Below are positions 25,209 through 35,400 of a DNA stretch of 64,000 bases, one piece after another. Under the pieces are notes generated by a model. That model did not search any database and was not told the DNA's origin. It was given only the letters and a program-made list of their open reading frames with translations. The first letter of the stretch is position 1. Each line of letters opens with the position of its first letter. Source of the DNA: Verrucomicrobiota bacterium (GTDB lineage: Bacteria > Verrucomicrobiota > Verrucomicrobiia > Limisphaerales > Pedosphaeraceae). The stretch lies in the NCBI GenBank assembly GCA_021325145.1, contig JAJPHR010000060.1, positions 1-64,000 of the forward strand, written 5' to 3'. The position numbers and the translations under genes were made by a program.

Positions 25209-26081
25209 ATGTTTCGCACACTCAAGCCGGAAGATTGGTTCCATCAGGATGGGTTTCCCATCGCTGTCGAGCGGCGTGAACCGCAGCCGCCATTTGGACC
25301 GCACAAGCATCGTTTCTCCGAGATTGTGCTGATCACGGGCGGACGTGGCCTGCACGTGGCGGGCGGGGAATCGTGGCCATTGTCGGCGGGCGATATTTTC
25401 GTGATCGGCGGGCCAGTGGGGCACGATTACCGGGATTTGGAAAACCTTTGCTTGGTAAATGTCCTGTTTCGACCGGACAAGCTCGACCTTAAGTTGCTGG
25501 ATTTGGCGACCTTGCCCGGCTATCACGCGCTGTTCAACCTGGAACCGGCCTGGCGTCGGCGGCATCAGTTCAAGAGCCGCCTGCACATCGCACCGGCCGA
25601 GCTGGCCGCAGCCCTGGCTATCGTCGAGCAACTCGAAAGGGAACTCAAGCGGCGCGCGCCCGGGTTCGGTTTCCTCGCCCTGGCGCTATTCATGCAGTTG
25701 GTGGGTTATCTCTCTCGTTGTTACGGTCAATCCAGGAATCCAAACTCCCGCGCGCTGTTGCGGATGGCGGAAGCCATTGCGCACCTCGAAACCCATTTTC
25801 ACCAGCCCGTCCACTTGGATCAGTTGGCCCAAATCGCGCGCATGTCCAAACGCAGCTTCATGCGGGCCTTCCGCGCAGCGACGGGCGTCCCGCCCATCTC
25901 CTACCTGATCCGGCAGCGCGTGAATCGCGCGGCGGTCCTGCTGCGCAACGGCAATGAGAGCATTACGGAAATCGCTTTCGAAGCCGGCTTTACGGACAGC
26001 AATTATTTCAGCCGCCAGTTTCGGCAGGTGTTTGGGCTGACGCCGAGTGATTATCGCAAGCGGCAGGGCAGGGTGGGCTGA
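25209..26081 (+). CDS. AraC-family activator, RhaS/RhaR-like
   Basis: A 290-residue regulator. The N-terminal cupin (about 10-150) has PHKHRFSEIVLITGG and ENLCLVNVLFR, words close to those in E. coli RhaS and RhaR. The C-terminal AraC DNA-binding domain (about 190-285) has two helix-turn-helix units: HLDQLAQIARMSKRSFMRAF and ITEIAFEAGFTDSNYFSRQF. It is divergent from rhaA, so it most likely senses L-rhamnose and activates the operon. It ends three bases before the stop of the convergent oxidoreductase gene. A palindromic repeat fills its 5' leader. Confidence 0.92.
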   Translation: MFRTLKPEDWFHQDGFPIAVERREPQPPFGPHKHRFSEIVLITGGRGLHVAGGESWPLSAGDIFVIGGPVGHDYRDLENLCLVNVLFRPDKLDLKLLDLATLPGYHALFNLEPAWRRRHQFKSRLHIAPAELAAALAIVEQLERELKRRAPGFGFLALALFMQLVGYLSRCYGQSRNPNSRALLRMAEAIAHLETHFHQPVHLDQLAQIARMSKRSFMRAFRAATGVPPISYLIRQRVNRAAVLLRNGNESITEIAFEAGFTDSNYFSRQFRQVFGLTPSDYRKRQGRVG

Positions 26082-26084
26082 GCC

Positions 26085-27548
26085 TCAAACCTTTTCCGGC
26101 ACGACGAACGGATGGCGGTATTCGCAGGTCAGCAACTCGTTGGCCTTGGAGTTGCCGGTGAATCGTTCCTTTTTCGGATCCATTTTGAGGAAAGCGCCGA
26201 GCGTGGCCGGGGTCTTGGCGAGATCGATGTTGTTCGCGCCCAGGTGTTCCTGCATGCGACCGAGACATTCCACTGCGTCAGGCATGCCCTTGATCTGCTC
26301 GCGCATTTCGTCGGGGGAAGCCTGCCTGCCGAGCCGATAGGAAATGTTGCCGGTATGGACGAGCGCCGCGGAAAGGTGCCCCTCAACCGCCGACGCGTGC
26401 AAACCATCCGCCTTGCGGCTGCGCACGGCTTCGAGGAAGTTCGCAAAGTGGCTTCCGCCTTCCTTGAATTGTTTGATTTGTTTGTCGTCCTTGTCGAACA
26501 CCAGGGCTTCCGAGTAACTGGGGATGACCACGTAACCATGTTCGCAATCCACCACGATGCCAACCTCTGCGCCGCGATATTTGTCCATCTTGTCCGAATC
26601 GCCTTTGGCCGGCAGCCCGCGCACTTCGAAGATTAGCGGCGCGGCTTTGTAGTCGTGATAAACGATCTGCGTGTTGGGAGTTTCTCCGTCGTCCACGTAA
26701 CCCAAACGGCCGCCAAAGCTGAACACCGCCGGAGAAACTTCCTTTTCGCCCAGCGCCCAGCGGGCCAGATCGACCTGATGCACGCCCTGGTTTCCGATAT
26801 CGCCGTTGCCGGTGGCCCAGAACCAATGCCAGTCATAATGGAATTTCTGGCGACGCGGCTGAGCCATGGGAGCAGGCCCGACCCAAAGATCATAATTGAC
26901 TGAAGCCGGAACCGGCTGCGGGCCGGCGGTTTGGCCGATGCTTTTTCGTCGTTTGTAACAGAGTCCGCGGGCGCGGATGATTTTGCCCAAATTGCCCTCG
27001 TGCAACCACGCCATCGCCTCGCGCAATCCCACGCTGGAACGGCATTGCGTTCCCACCTGGACAATCCGGTCGCATTTGCCCGTGAGCTTCACGAGCTGGC
27101 CGCCCTCCCAAACGTTGTGCGACATTGGCTTTTCGACATAGACGTCCTTGCCGGCCTGGACCGCCCAAATCGCGGCGAGCGAATGCCAATGATTGGGCGT
27201 GGCGATGGTGACGGCATCAATGTCCGGATTTTCCAGCAGCTTGCGAATGTCCGTGTAACCCGTTACCTCCTGATTCTTGTCCTTGAAACTCTTCACGCCG
27301 CGCTCCAGCACACTCGAATCCACATCACAAAGCGCGACAATTCGGACGCCCTTCAAGTCGCTCAATTCCTTGAGATGATCGCGCCCGCGGCCATTAAAAC
27401 CCACGGTGGCGACGCGGACATCTTCGTTTGCCCCGATGACCCGGGCATGGACGCTGGTTTGAGCCTTCGCCCTTGTGACGACGGAGGGCAGGAGGGCGAG
27501 CGAGCCGGCGGTCAGGGCGGAAGTTTTCAGGAAGCGACGTCGATTCAT
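26085..27548 (-). CDS. TAT-exported Gfo/Idh/MocA-family oxidoreductase
   Basis: A 487-residue periplasmic dehydrogenase-like protein. A twin-arginine signal (MNRRRFLKTSALTAGSLALL) is followed by an NAD(P)-binding Rossmann fold beginning RVATVGFNGRGRDHL. The catalytic-region motif VEKPMSHNVWEG corresponds to EKP of the family, and HWHSLAAIWA matches the substrate-side loop. Verrucomicrobia and Planctomycetes carry many such exported copies, and some act as glycoside-cleaving or sugar-modifying enzymes; the substrate here is unknown. It forms an 18-base-spaced pair with the DUF6807 gene upstream on the same strand. Confidence 0.92.
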   Translation of the reverse strand: MNRRRFLKTSALTAGSLALLPSVVTRAKAQTSVHARVIGANEDVRVATVGFNGRGRDHLKELSDLKGVRIVALCDVDSSVLERGVKSFKDKNQEVTGYTDIRKLLENPDIDAVTIATPNHWHSLAAIWAVQAGKDVYVEKPMSHNVWEGGQLVKLTGKCDRIVQVGTQCRSSVGLREAMAWLHEGNLGKIIRARGLCYKRRKSIGQTAGPQPVPASVNYDLWVGPAPMAQPRRQKFHYDWHWFWATGNGDIGNQGVHQVDLARWALGEKEVSPAVFSFGGRLGYVDDGETPNTQIVYHDYKAAPLIFEVRGLPAKGDSDKMDKYRGAEVGIVVDCEHGYVVIPSYSEALVFDKDDKQIKQFKEGGSHFANFLEAVRSRKADGLHASAVEGHLSAALVHTGNISYRLGRQASPDEMREQIKGMPDAVECLGRMQEHLGANNIDLAKTPATLGAFLKMDPKKERFTGNSKANELLTCEYRHPFVVPEKV

Positions 27549-27566
27549 AACTTTTGTTTTCTCTGG

Positions 27567-28580
27567 TTAATTGGCGGCGGTGGATTTGGTCCCGGCGGTC
27601 TTCGCATAGTTCGCGAATTCCTCCGCGACTTTGGCTTCCTTTTCGTCGCCGTGATGCAAATAAAAACGGTAACGGAAAGTGGCGCTTTGCCCGGCGGGAA
27701 TCTTAAAATCTCCCGCACCCGCGGGTTTCTTCTCGAAATCGTGCAGACCGAACGGGTTCGCGGCAAACAGCCCGTAATCACGAACATGCCAGGTGGTCGG
27801 ATGCCGCGGGTTGTCCGGATGATCGAACATGGCGACCCCGACAATTTTCCCATTCACCGGCCCGTAATAATCCACCCAGTCGGCGTGCTTGCCCCAGGTA
27901 TTGTCATCGCGGACGCCGTTGCTGTTGACGATATGGCCGTCCCCCACGGTTTTGTCCGCCTTTTTGTAGCGCATCGTTTCCGTGAGGCGCAGGGCCATCG
28001 CGCCTTCCTTGGTGTCGCCAAACGTGACGTCGCCGTTCGAAGCGTGGATGGTAACCTCGAAGTCAAACAAGCGGCTGTCATCGCCCCGGTCATAGATGCG
28101 CATCACGCGGTCATCAGTGCAGGCGATGGAGCCGTCGGGCATGACCCATTTGTCACGCGAGCGGATGACGCCGGATTTCTCGCCGGATTTTATTTCCGTA
28201 AACCCATCATGAACGATTTTTCCGAAATCCTTTGCCTCGCTCCAGAAGTCATGGCCGTTGACCGCCCCATGGGCAAACCACAGCGAACGGTGATGCGGAT
28301 GGTCATGCTCCTCCCCCGGTGGGCTTTTCATTGGCCAATCACGCGTCATGGGCAAATCCGCCGGGCCAAGCAGGGGATAAAAGTACGGGCGCGGAACGTC
28401 CTTGAAATGATATTCCGTAAACAAGCGGCCATTGATGGTCACCCGCAGCAGATTATCTTCCTGGGCAATTTGCACGCCGGAAGAATCCGCAGCGAGTGCT
28501 GTGTGCCGGCCGAGCGTGGCGCTTACGCCGATTAAAAGCGCCATTGCGAGCGGTTGAGAAAGTTTTCCTGTCCGAATCAT
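27567..28580 (-). CDS. Secreted DUF6807 (PmoA-like) protein
   Basis: A 337-residue exported protein from ATG 28580 (MIRTGKLSQPLAMALLIG, a signal peptide cleaved near AALAAD-like HTALAAD). The mature part has HHRSLWFAHGAVNGHDFWSE, EEHDHPHHRS and the late MFDHPDNPRHPTTWHVRDYGLF, which are characteristic of the family often labelled PmoA or methane-oxygenase-like. The name is misleading: these occur beside exported Gfo/Idh/MocA proteins in sugar loci and are thought to act on glycans. The role is inferred from that pairing. Confidence 0.88.
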   Translation of the reverse strand: MIRTGKLSQPLAMALLIGVSATLGRHTALAADSSGVQIAQEDNLLRVTINGRLFTEYHFKDVPRPYFYPLLGPADLPMTRDWPMKSPPGEEHDHPHHRSLWFAHGAVNGHDFWSEAKDFGKIVHDGFTEIKSGEKSGVIRSRDKWVMPDGSIACTDDRVMRIYDRGDDSRLFDFEVTIHASNGDVTFGDTKEGAMALRLTETMRYKKADKTVGDGHIVNSNGVRDDNTWGKHADWVDYYGPVNGKIVGVAMFDHPDNPRHPTTWHVRDYGLFAANPFGLHDFEKKPAGAGDFKIPAGQSATFRYRFYLHHGDEKEAKVAEEFANYAKTAGTKSTAAN

Positions 28581-28717
28581 AAGGGTCTGGGAGGCATCAT
28601 AGAGCGGCACACCCAAAATACCAGCCTTTTTGTTCCCTGACAAAGACACACACGTGTACAGCGCGAAACATTCATGGCACCCAAAAACAGACGGCGCGAT
28701 GCCGCTGTTGGTTACGG

Positions 28718-29545
28718 TCAGGTGCTTGATTTCTGGTGGGCGGTGGGCGCGAAAATGAGAACCTGGTTCTGGCGCAGCCAGCCCATGCGCTGCCCGGCGT
28801 CGAGGACCTGAAGCCAGTCGTCCTTGCGGTCAATAACGTTCAACTCGGTGCCGTCGCGGACTTTGAACGCGGTTTGAGATTCGTCCAATGGGCCGTTGCG
28901 GACTTCCGCTTCGCCGGTGACGACAATGGCGGTCGTGGTGAAGTAACCATTGCCAAGGGCGCAAGCCAGGCTGATTCCGGGCACGACCACCGCCAAACCG
29001 GAAACCAGGAACCAGACGCGCAGGCTCCGGCCCAGTTCCGGCCGCCATTGGACCAAGGCGAGCAGGGCGAAGAATACCCAAAGCGCGCCAACGGTGAGGA
29101 TGGTCCATTCATTCAGCGTGAGGGCTTCGAGATAGCGTTGCCAAAGCTCCGCGCGATAGGGTGAGCCGCCGCGTGCCTGGGTGCGGGCGAATTGGAGATT
29201 GGCGCGCAAATCCGGATCGCGCGGCGCGAGTTGCTCCGCCAGGCGATAGGACGCAATGGACCGGCCAAGCTGGCCGAGTTTGAAAAGCGCATTGCCGCGA
29301 TTGAAATAAATCGCTTCGGAGACCGTGCCGGACTCGATCAGCTTGTCGTAGGCTTGCGCCGCGGCAGCGTATTTTCCTTCCTCGTACAGTTTGTTTGCCT
29401 GGTCGAAGCTGGACGTGAGGTCGGCTGCCCAGAGAGGCAGAGCGGCGAAAAACAGGGTCGTTACGACGAGGCGCAGCAGGCGGATTTTTCTGCAAGCACC
29501 AAACACCAAACACCAAGCTCCAGAAAAGCTCCAAACTTCAAGCAT
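28718..29545 (-). CDS. BatE-like TPR and SH3-domain membrane protein
   Basis: A 275-residue protein. After a signal-like segment (RKIRLLRLVVTTLFFAALPLWA), two or three TPR motifs follow (FDQANKLYEEGKYAAAAQAY, AIYFNRGNALFKLGQLGRSI), then two membrane helices (about 140-195) and a C-terminal bacterial SH3 domain ending in GWLRQNQVLIF. This is the layout of BatE in Bacteroides aerotolerance loci. The start is taken as the ATG at 29545, which has GGGAG upstream. Both lie inside the loop of a family A palindrome, so the first residues (MLEVWSFSGAWC) are repeat-encoded. GTG 29506 is an alternative, also inside the repeat. Confidence 0.8.
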   Translation of the reverse strand: MLEVWSFSGAWCLVFGACRKIRLLRLVVTTLFFAALPLWAADLTSSFDQANKLYEEGKYAAAAQAYDKLIESGTVSEAIYFNRGNALFKLGQLGRSIASYRLAEQLAPRDPDLRANLQFARTQARGGSPYRAELWQRYLEALTLNEWTILTVGALWVFFALLALVQWRPELGRSLRVWFLVSGLAVVVPGISLACALGNGYFTTTAIVVTGEAEVRNGPLDESQTAFKVRDGTELNVIDRKDDWLQVLDAGQRMGWLRQNQVLIFAPTAHQKSST

Positions 29546-29628
29546 CAAACTCCCATCGTGCTTCCCTGGCGCTTGGTGTTTGAACTTTGGAGCTTTTCTG
29601 GAACTTGGTGCTTGGTGTTTGGTGTTTG
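29494..29628. repeat. Palindromic repeat, family A (copy 2), between batD and batE
   Basis: The left arm (29494-29550) has CACCAAGCTCCAGAAAAGCT, and the right arm (about 29571-29628) has AGCTTTTCTGGAACTTGGTG. The arms pair over roughly 55 bases with a handful of mismatches around a loop of about 20 bases. The right arm abuts the batD stop codon (29629-29631), and the left arm runs into the batE coding sequence. Confidence 0.92.
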
Positions 29629-31410
29629 TCATTCCGTTTTCATCAGTTTTAGTTCGCTCAACGCGGTTTCCGCTTTGTCGGCGAGGGCCACGAGTTCGTC
29701 TTTGGTTTCCTGGTGGGCATAGCGTGCCTGGTTGCACGCCTGGAATAACTCACGCAATAAATTAACCGTATTTGCCGGCAGCCGGTCCGGTCCAAGTTTT
29801 TCTTCAACGACACATTCAGTAATGGCTGAAGCGGGGAGGTCCAGCCGTTCGCCCAGTTGTTCGCGCAGCAACTGGAACAGCTTGGTAAAAAAGGCCTCGT
29901 GCTGATTGGTGCTGGCTGCCTGGCGAAGTTCCCGCAAGCCGCTGCGGATGAGCTGCTCCACCTGGCGTTGCCGGCGCAGCCGCGGATTATTGGCCAGCTT
30001 TTCGCGTTGTTTGCGGCCAATGAGCAATGAGAGCCAGGCTATTACGGGAACCGCTTGCAATCCCACGAACCACGAGCGCATCAACAAAGGCGATTGAATT
30101 TGCGCGAGCGTCCCAATCCGCGGCTTGATGTGAACGATGTCACGTGTCGGGGCTTGCGGATTGTCCGTGCTCCCTCCGGCGGCAACCGGCAGCGAGGCGG
30201 CGCTGGGCCGCACGGTCAAGGCCACGGCAGGTTGCGTGAGCGTGCGATAGGACTTTTGGTCCGGGTCAAAATAACTGAACGAGAAGGAAGGCAATTCCTG
30301 GACATCCATGCTGTCCGGCACTGCCGTGATGGCGAAGGTTTTGGTCCCGCTGATTCCCAGTTCATCGCCCGGCTGAAAGTCGCTGGTGGGTGGATAGAGC
30401 TTGAAATGCTCCCACGAAGGCTGGTCAGGCAGCGTCACGGCATCGACCGCGCCCCGGCCACTGATCTGGACTTTGATAGTTATGGGATCGCCGACGGCGA
30501 CGTTGGTGGGGCTGACGTTCAGGTTGAGTGAAAAACTGCCGACTGCGCCCTTAAAGTTCGCGGGAACATTTTCCTTTGGCAATGGCAGGGCCTGGACCGA
30601 GGCTGGCTCACTCTGGAGGCTGATGGTTTGCCAGTCAGCGATTTCACCGAAGAACGTGCGACGGGCGTTTGGCGCGGGAACATTCAGCGACATCACGGCC
30701 GGCCCGATGTCCAATTTTCCGGCTTTTGCCGCCATGACGTACGTCTTAAACGTAATCAGGTTGTAGCGCAGGTTGTTGAAGATGGTCTGAGACTGGGTTG
30801 GCTGAAGCATCTTGCCCAAGGTGAAGCCCTCTTCCTTGAAGTGGGGCATTTCGGCCAATTTGCCCATTTGAACATACAGTTGAATTTCGATCGGAAGAAT
30901 TTCTCCCAAATAAACCTGGGGCTTCGGCACCAGCAGCTTCAAGAAAGCGCCGCCGGGGTTGGCGGGTTGGCCGGGCGCGGCGGGAGGAGTGCCGGGTTTC
31001 TGGACTTTCAGTTTAAGTGGATTGCTTTTGAGTGTCTCATTACCAACCTTGGCGGCCAGGGCGGGAATGGTGATTTCGCCCGGCTGCGCGGCGGTAATGG
31101 CATAGGCGTAGGAAACGGTGGACGATACCTGGCCGTTTACAACGCTGATCTGGCTGGACTGACCGACGCCGCCGACCTGGAGATTGGGGATAGGGGGCAG
31201 ATTCGGCGCTCCGCCCGGGTCGCCTCCTTCGAAAGTCAGGGTGAGCGTCGTGCTTTCGCCCAGCGTAATGGTGTCGCGGTCCAGGGAGGCGGTGAAACTC
31301 GCCGCGTTGGCCGCGAAGGTAAGCGCCAGCGACAGCAGAATTCCCAAGTACAAAACCGCGCCGCCTCGCGAACGGAAGCGAGGGCCGCGACTTGCTCTGG
31401 TTTCAGGCAT
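29629..31410 (-). CDS. BatD-like (oxygen tolerance) membrane protein
   Basis: A 593-residue protein with an N-terminal signal (AVLYLGILLSLALTFAANAA), a long periplasmic part of beta-sandwich repeats (ASFTASLDRDTITLGESTTL, then a second set near 320-420 with VGDPITIKVQISGRG) and one membrane helix near 465-485 before a cytoplasmic helical tail. This is the BatD family, part of the Bat proteins that work with MoxR ATPases and VWA proteins. No moxR, batA or batB lies in the window; only batE follows. I chose ATG 31410 (MPETRASRGP); an upstream frame start at 31485 adds 25 residues of doubtful value. Confidence 0.87.
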   Translation of the reverse strand: MPETRASRGPRFRSRGGAVLYLGILLSLALTFAANAASFTASLDRDTITLGESTTLTLTFEGGDPGGAPNLPPIPNLQVGGVGQSSQISVVNGQVSSTVSYAYAITAAQPGEITIPALAAKVGNETLKSNPLKLKVQKPGTPPAAPGQPANPGGAFLKLLVPKPQVYLGEILPIEIQLYVQMGKLAEMPHFKEEGFTLGKMLQPTQSQTIFNNLRYNLITFKTYVMAAKAGKLDIGPAVMSLNVPAPNARRTFFGEIADWQTISLQSEPASVQALPLPKENVPANFKGAVGSFSLNLNVSPTNVAVGDPITIKVQISGRGAVDAVTLPDQPSWEHFKLYPPTSDFQPGDELGISGTKTFAITAVPDSMDVQELPSFSFSYFDPDQKSYRTLTQPAVALTVRPSAASLPVAAGGSTDNPQAPTRDIVHIKPRIGTLAQIQSPLLMRSWFVGLQAVPVIAWLSLLIGRKQREKLANNPRLRRQRQVEQLIRSGLRELRQAASTNQHEAFFTKLFQLLREQLGERLDLPASAITECVVEEKLGPDRLPANTVNLLRELFQACNQARYAHQETKDELVALADKAETALSELKLMKTE

Positions 31411-31626
31411 TGGCAACGGTCTAAACACTGCTTTCAACACACAGAGTTTTGCCTGCGGACTCCACGCGGCGCAAGTTTCATTCACTTAAACCCGCGCCCG
31501 GCGCCTTTGTCCAGCGGCAATCGAGGCGCCAGGAAGTCCGCCGACACGCTTTATGGACACGCCAGCGGCAAAATCGTTCGCTCAAAATGATTTGCCGGGC
31601 GTCCCAGCCGGCCTTAACTTACGGGC

Positions 31627-32190
31627 ATGACGGGCCATTCCAATCTTGCCGGATTCCAGGACCTCCTGGCCGCCGGTGGCTTGCCGGAGCTGGGGCCTGG
31701 GCCGCGCAAAGAAGTGCTCCCGCACGAACAGCTGGAGCCACCGCTGGAAAAGTTGCTTTCGGTAGCCGGTTTATCGTCCACCGCCAGTGATTTGGTTCGT
31801 GCCCTGATTTTGTTGTGGCATGACCGCCTCGACGCCGCGCACAACATCGCCCAAGGAATTGAGAATGCCGATGGCAGCTTTGTCCACGGAATTGTTCACC
31901 GGCGTGAACCCGATTACAGCAACGCCCGATACTGGTTCCGGCACGTGGGCAGTCACGACAGCTTCCCGAAAATTGCCGATGGAGTTGCGCGGCTGTTGCA
32001 ATCGGGCCGGGGCGAGAAATTGAGCAAGGAATTAATCTCAAAAGGAGAGTGGGACCCGTTCGCATTCATTGACCTGTGTGAAAGCGCCGCTCGCAAGCCA
32101 CCATCGGACGACCAGGTAAAGCTGTTACGGGAGGTTCAAGGCATCGAGTCCGAGGTGCTGCTCGAACATTTCCTTGCCACTGGTGGCTAG
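31627..32190 (+). CDS. Conserved protein of unknown function
   Basis: A 187-residue cytosolic protein. The core has WHDRLDAAHNIAQ, then HGIVHRREPDYSNARYWFR and HVGSHDSFP. This His/Arg/Asp-rich signature occurs in uncharacterised proteins of Verrucomicrobia, Planctomycetes and Acidobacteria as far as I recall. The clustered His and Asp residues could bind a metal or phosphate, but no reaction is known. It is divergent from batD and stands alone. Confidence 0.75.
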   Translation: MTGHSNLAGFQDLLAAGGLPELGPGPRKEVLPHEQLEPPLEKLLSVAGLSSTASDLVRALILLWHDRLDAAHNIAQGIENADGSFVHGIVHRREPDYSNARYWFRHVGSHDSFPKIADGVARLLQSGRGEKLSKELISKGEWDPFAFIDLCESAARKPPSDDQVKLLREVQGIESEVLLEHFLATGG

Positions 32191-32242
32191 GTGGATTGCC
32201 GATCGAACGCGCCCCACATAATCAAGGGGTCGCGAATTCCGC

Positions 32243-32385
32243 CAGGTCTTGGAGTGGAGTGCGGCGCAAGGCGCCGCTTTCGAATTGCCTGCAGCGCACA
32301 TCTCAGCCAGCGCGTTCCGCCCGCTATCCCCACCTTACCGGCAGGAATAAAGTTGAGCTGCGCTCTCCGCTCCACGGACGACGAC
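32243..32385. repeat. Palindromic intergenic repeat, family E
   Basis: The element contains GGAGTGGAGTGCGGCGC with the short perfect hairpin GCGGCGC-AAG-GCGCCGC, and ends with CTGCGCTCTCCGCTCCAC, roughly inverted to its start. The rest of the gap between 32191 and 32496 shows no gene. Confidence 0.6.
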
Positions 32386-32496
32386 TACAGACTTGCAGTC
32401 CGCGTTTGCTTCGACTATACAGCCCACGCGAGTTGGGGTTTGAGCTTCAAAGCTTGAACGACGCGGCTTGCGGGTGCTGTGTTTTCAATCTTCAAT

Positions 32497-35400
32497 ATGA
32501 AGGCGTGCTGCGGAATTTCGGTCAGCGTACTGATATATATTGCGCTGGGATGCCTGCCCGCAGTTGGCCAAACCAATGGGAATCCTGCCCGCGCGGATTG
32601 CGTCGTCCTCACCGTTGAAGGCAAAGTGGAGGTGGTTCGCAAGGGCGGAACCGAATGGTCGGTGGCGGAAACCAATCAGGTATTGAGTTTCGGCGACCGC
32701 CTCCGGACGGGACTGCGAAGCCGGGCGACATTGCGCTGGTCCGACCTGAGCGTGTTGCGCGTGAATCAGTTGACCAGCATGGAGATTTCGCCGCCGGAAA
32801 AAGCCGACGGCAAGCCGCAATTGGATTTAAAATCCGGCGCCACCTACCTGTTCAGCCGTGAGAAGCCGTCCGAAATCCAGTTCCGCACGCCGACTGCCTC
32901 CGGCGCGATACGGGGGACGGAGTTCAACCTTGCGGTCGCTGAAAACGGGCGCACCGAACTGGCGCTGCTGGACGGCGCGGTGGATTTGAAAAATGACCAG
33001 GGCGCATTGACGCTCAAAAGCGGGGAACAAGGCACCGTCGAGCAAAACCAGCCTCCCACAAAGACCGCCGTGCTCGATGCCATGAGCATTATCCAATGGG
33101 CGCTCTATTATCCCGCAGTGGTTGATCCGGATGAAGTCGGCTTGGGCCGCGCTGAACAGGATACTTTGAGCGCATCATTGCGGGCTTATCGCGACGGTGA
33201 TCTGCTGCTGGCGTTGAAAAGCTATCCCGGGAATCGCGAGCCGGCGTCGGAAGCCGAGTACGTGTTCCACGCCGCCTTGCTATTGGCAGTGGGGCAGGTG
33301 GATGAGGCGGAATCGGACCTTGGCCATGTCAAATCCGTTTCTGCGCCCGCGAACGCGATCCACGAATTAATTGCCGTAGTGAAAGGCCGGAGGCAGGAAA
33401 GCCTTTCGGCCCCCGCCAGCAGCAGCGAAGAGATGGCTCGCTCGTACACGCTGCAATCGCGCTCGCAGTTGAAGACGGCGCTGGAGGCGGCCCGCGCGGC
33501 CACAATAAAATCTCCCGCGTTTGGCGCGGCCTGGATCCGGGTGGCGGATTTGGAATTCAGTTTTGGCCGCGTCCCGGAGGCGTTAACCGCGCTCAGCAAA
33601 GGGCTGGAACTTTCCCCGCGCAACGCAGAGGGAATGGCTTTGAAGGGGTTTCTGTTGAGCGCCGGCGGCCAGACAACTGAAGGGATGTCGTGGTTTGGCG
33701 AGGCAATCGCCGTCGATGGCGCGTTGGGCAACGCGTGGCTGGGACGGGGATTGTTGAAAATTCGCTGCGGCCGCATTTTTGAAGGGCGCGCCGACCTGCA
33801 GGTGGCGGCGACGCTCGAACCCCAGCGCGCGGTGTTGCGCAGCTATCTTGGCAAGGCGTTTGCGGCAGCCGGGGACAAAATCCACGCCGGCAAGGAACTG
33901 GCGCTCGCCAAAAAACTCGATCCCAACGACCCAACCGCCTGGCTTTATTCCGCACTGCTGATGGAGGAGGAAAACCGGGTAAACGAAGCCGCCAAAGACC
34001 TGGAAAAATCCAAGGATCTGAACGGCAACCGCAGTGTCTTTCGGTCGACACTGCTGTTGGACCAGGACCAGGCGGTGCGGAGCGCAAATCTCGCGGCGAT
34101 CTATCGTGACGCAGGAATGTTCGACGTGAGCATCCAGGAGGCGTCGCATGCCGTCAACGCCGACTACGCCAACGCCTCCGCGCATCAATTTCTCGCGTCC
34201 AGCTATGACTACATCAGCGACCCGAAATTCATCAACCTCCGCTACGAGACGGCGGCTTTCAGCGAGTACCTGCTGGCCAACCTGTTCGCGCCCGCGGGTG
34301 GCAACGGACTGGCCCAAAATGTTTCGCAACAGGAATATTCCCGATTCTTCTCGTCCGACCATCTGGGTTTTTATTCGGACACGGAATATGCCTCGCACGG
34401 TGACTGGAGCCAGAACGCATCGCAATACGGCGTTTTCGGAAACACGAGCTATTCGCTCAACGGCGCTTTTAATTCGGAACGCGGCTTTCGCCCGAACAAC
34501 GGGTTGACGAACTGGATTTTCAGCGGCCAACTAAAAGAGCAAATCACACCGCAGGACAGCCTTTATCTCGAAGTGTCCACCTTTGACCAGCAATCGGGCG
34601 ATTTGGCCCAGTATTACAGCCAGAGCCAGGCGAGCCTGACCGAACACGTGACGGAACGGCAGACCCCGAACCTTATCGTCGGCTACCATCACGAGTGGTC
34701 GCCGGGCATGCACACCCTGTTCCTGGGCGCCCGCTTTGACGACACTCTGACCATAGGCGACACGTCCCCGCAACTGTTGTTCCTGCGCACACAGGAGAAT
34801 CTCTTCACCGGCGACACGAACGTTTCGGTGATCAACCCGGCATTTTTCTCCCTGGATTATCGCCGCAAGCTCACGGCCTACTCCACGGAACTGCAGCAAG
34901 TCTGGGAAAATGACAGCCAGACCCTTGTCGTTGGCGGGCGCTACCAAACCGCCCAATTCGAAACCGACAGCGAACTGATGCGCAACCTCGGCGGCCCGCA
35001 GACCATCACGGCGCAGAACATCGATTCCGACCTCCACCGGTTCAGCCTTTACGCCTATGATTACTGGCGCATTGTGGATCAATTGCAGCTTACGGCAGGC
35101 GTCGCCTACGATTGGTTGCATTACCCCCAGAACATTGACACGTCTCCGATCAGCAGCGCCGAGACGCATACGGATCGCGTTTCGCCCAAAGTCGGAATAC
35201 TGTGGTCGCCTTGCAAAGACACTGAATTCCGGGGCATTTACACGCGATCACTCGGCGGTGTCTCGCTGGATTCCAGCGTGCGGCTCGAACCGACGCAGAT
35301 TGCGGGCTTCAACCAGGCGTTTCGCAGCCTGATCCCCGAATCCGTTGAAGGACTGGTTCCGGGAACGCGCTTCGAAACTTTTGGCCTCGGCTGGAATCAG

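Noticed and set aside
26931-28535. Plus-strand frame (534 codons) across the oxidoreductase and DUF6807 genes
   Set aside because: It spans two convincing minus-strand genes and their gap, with no domain of its own.
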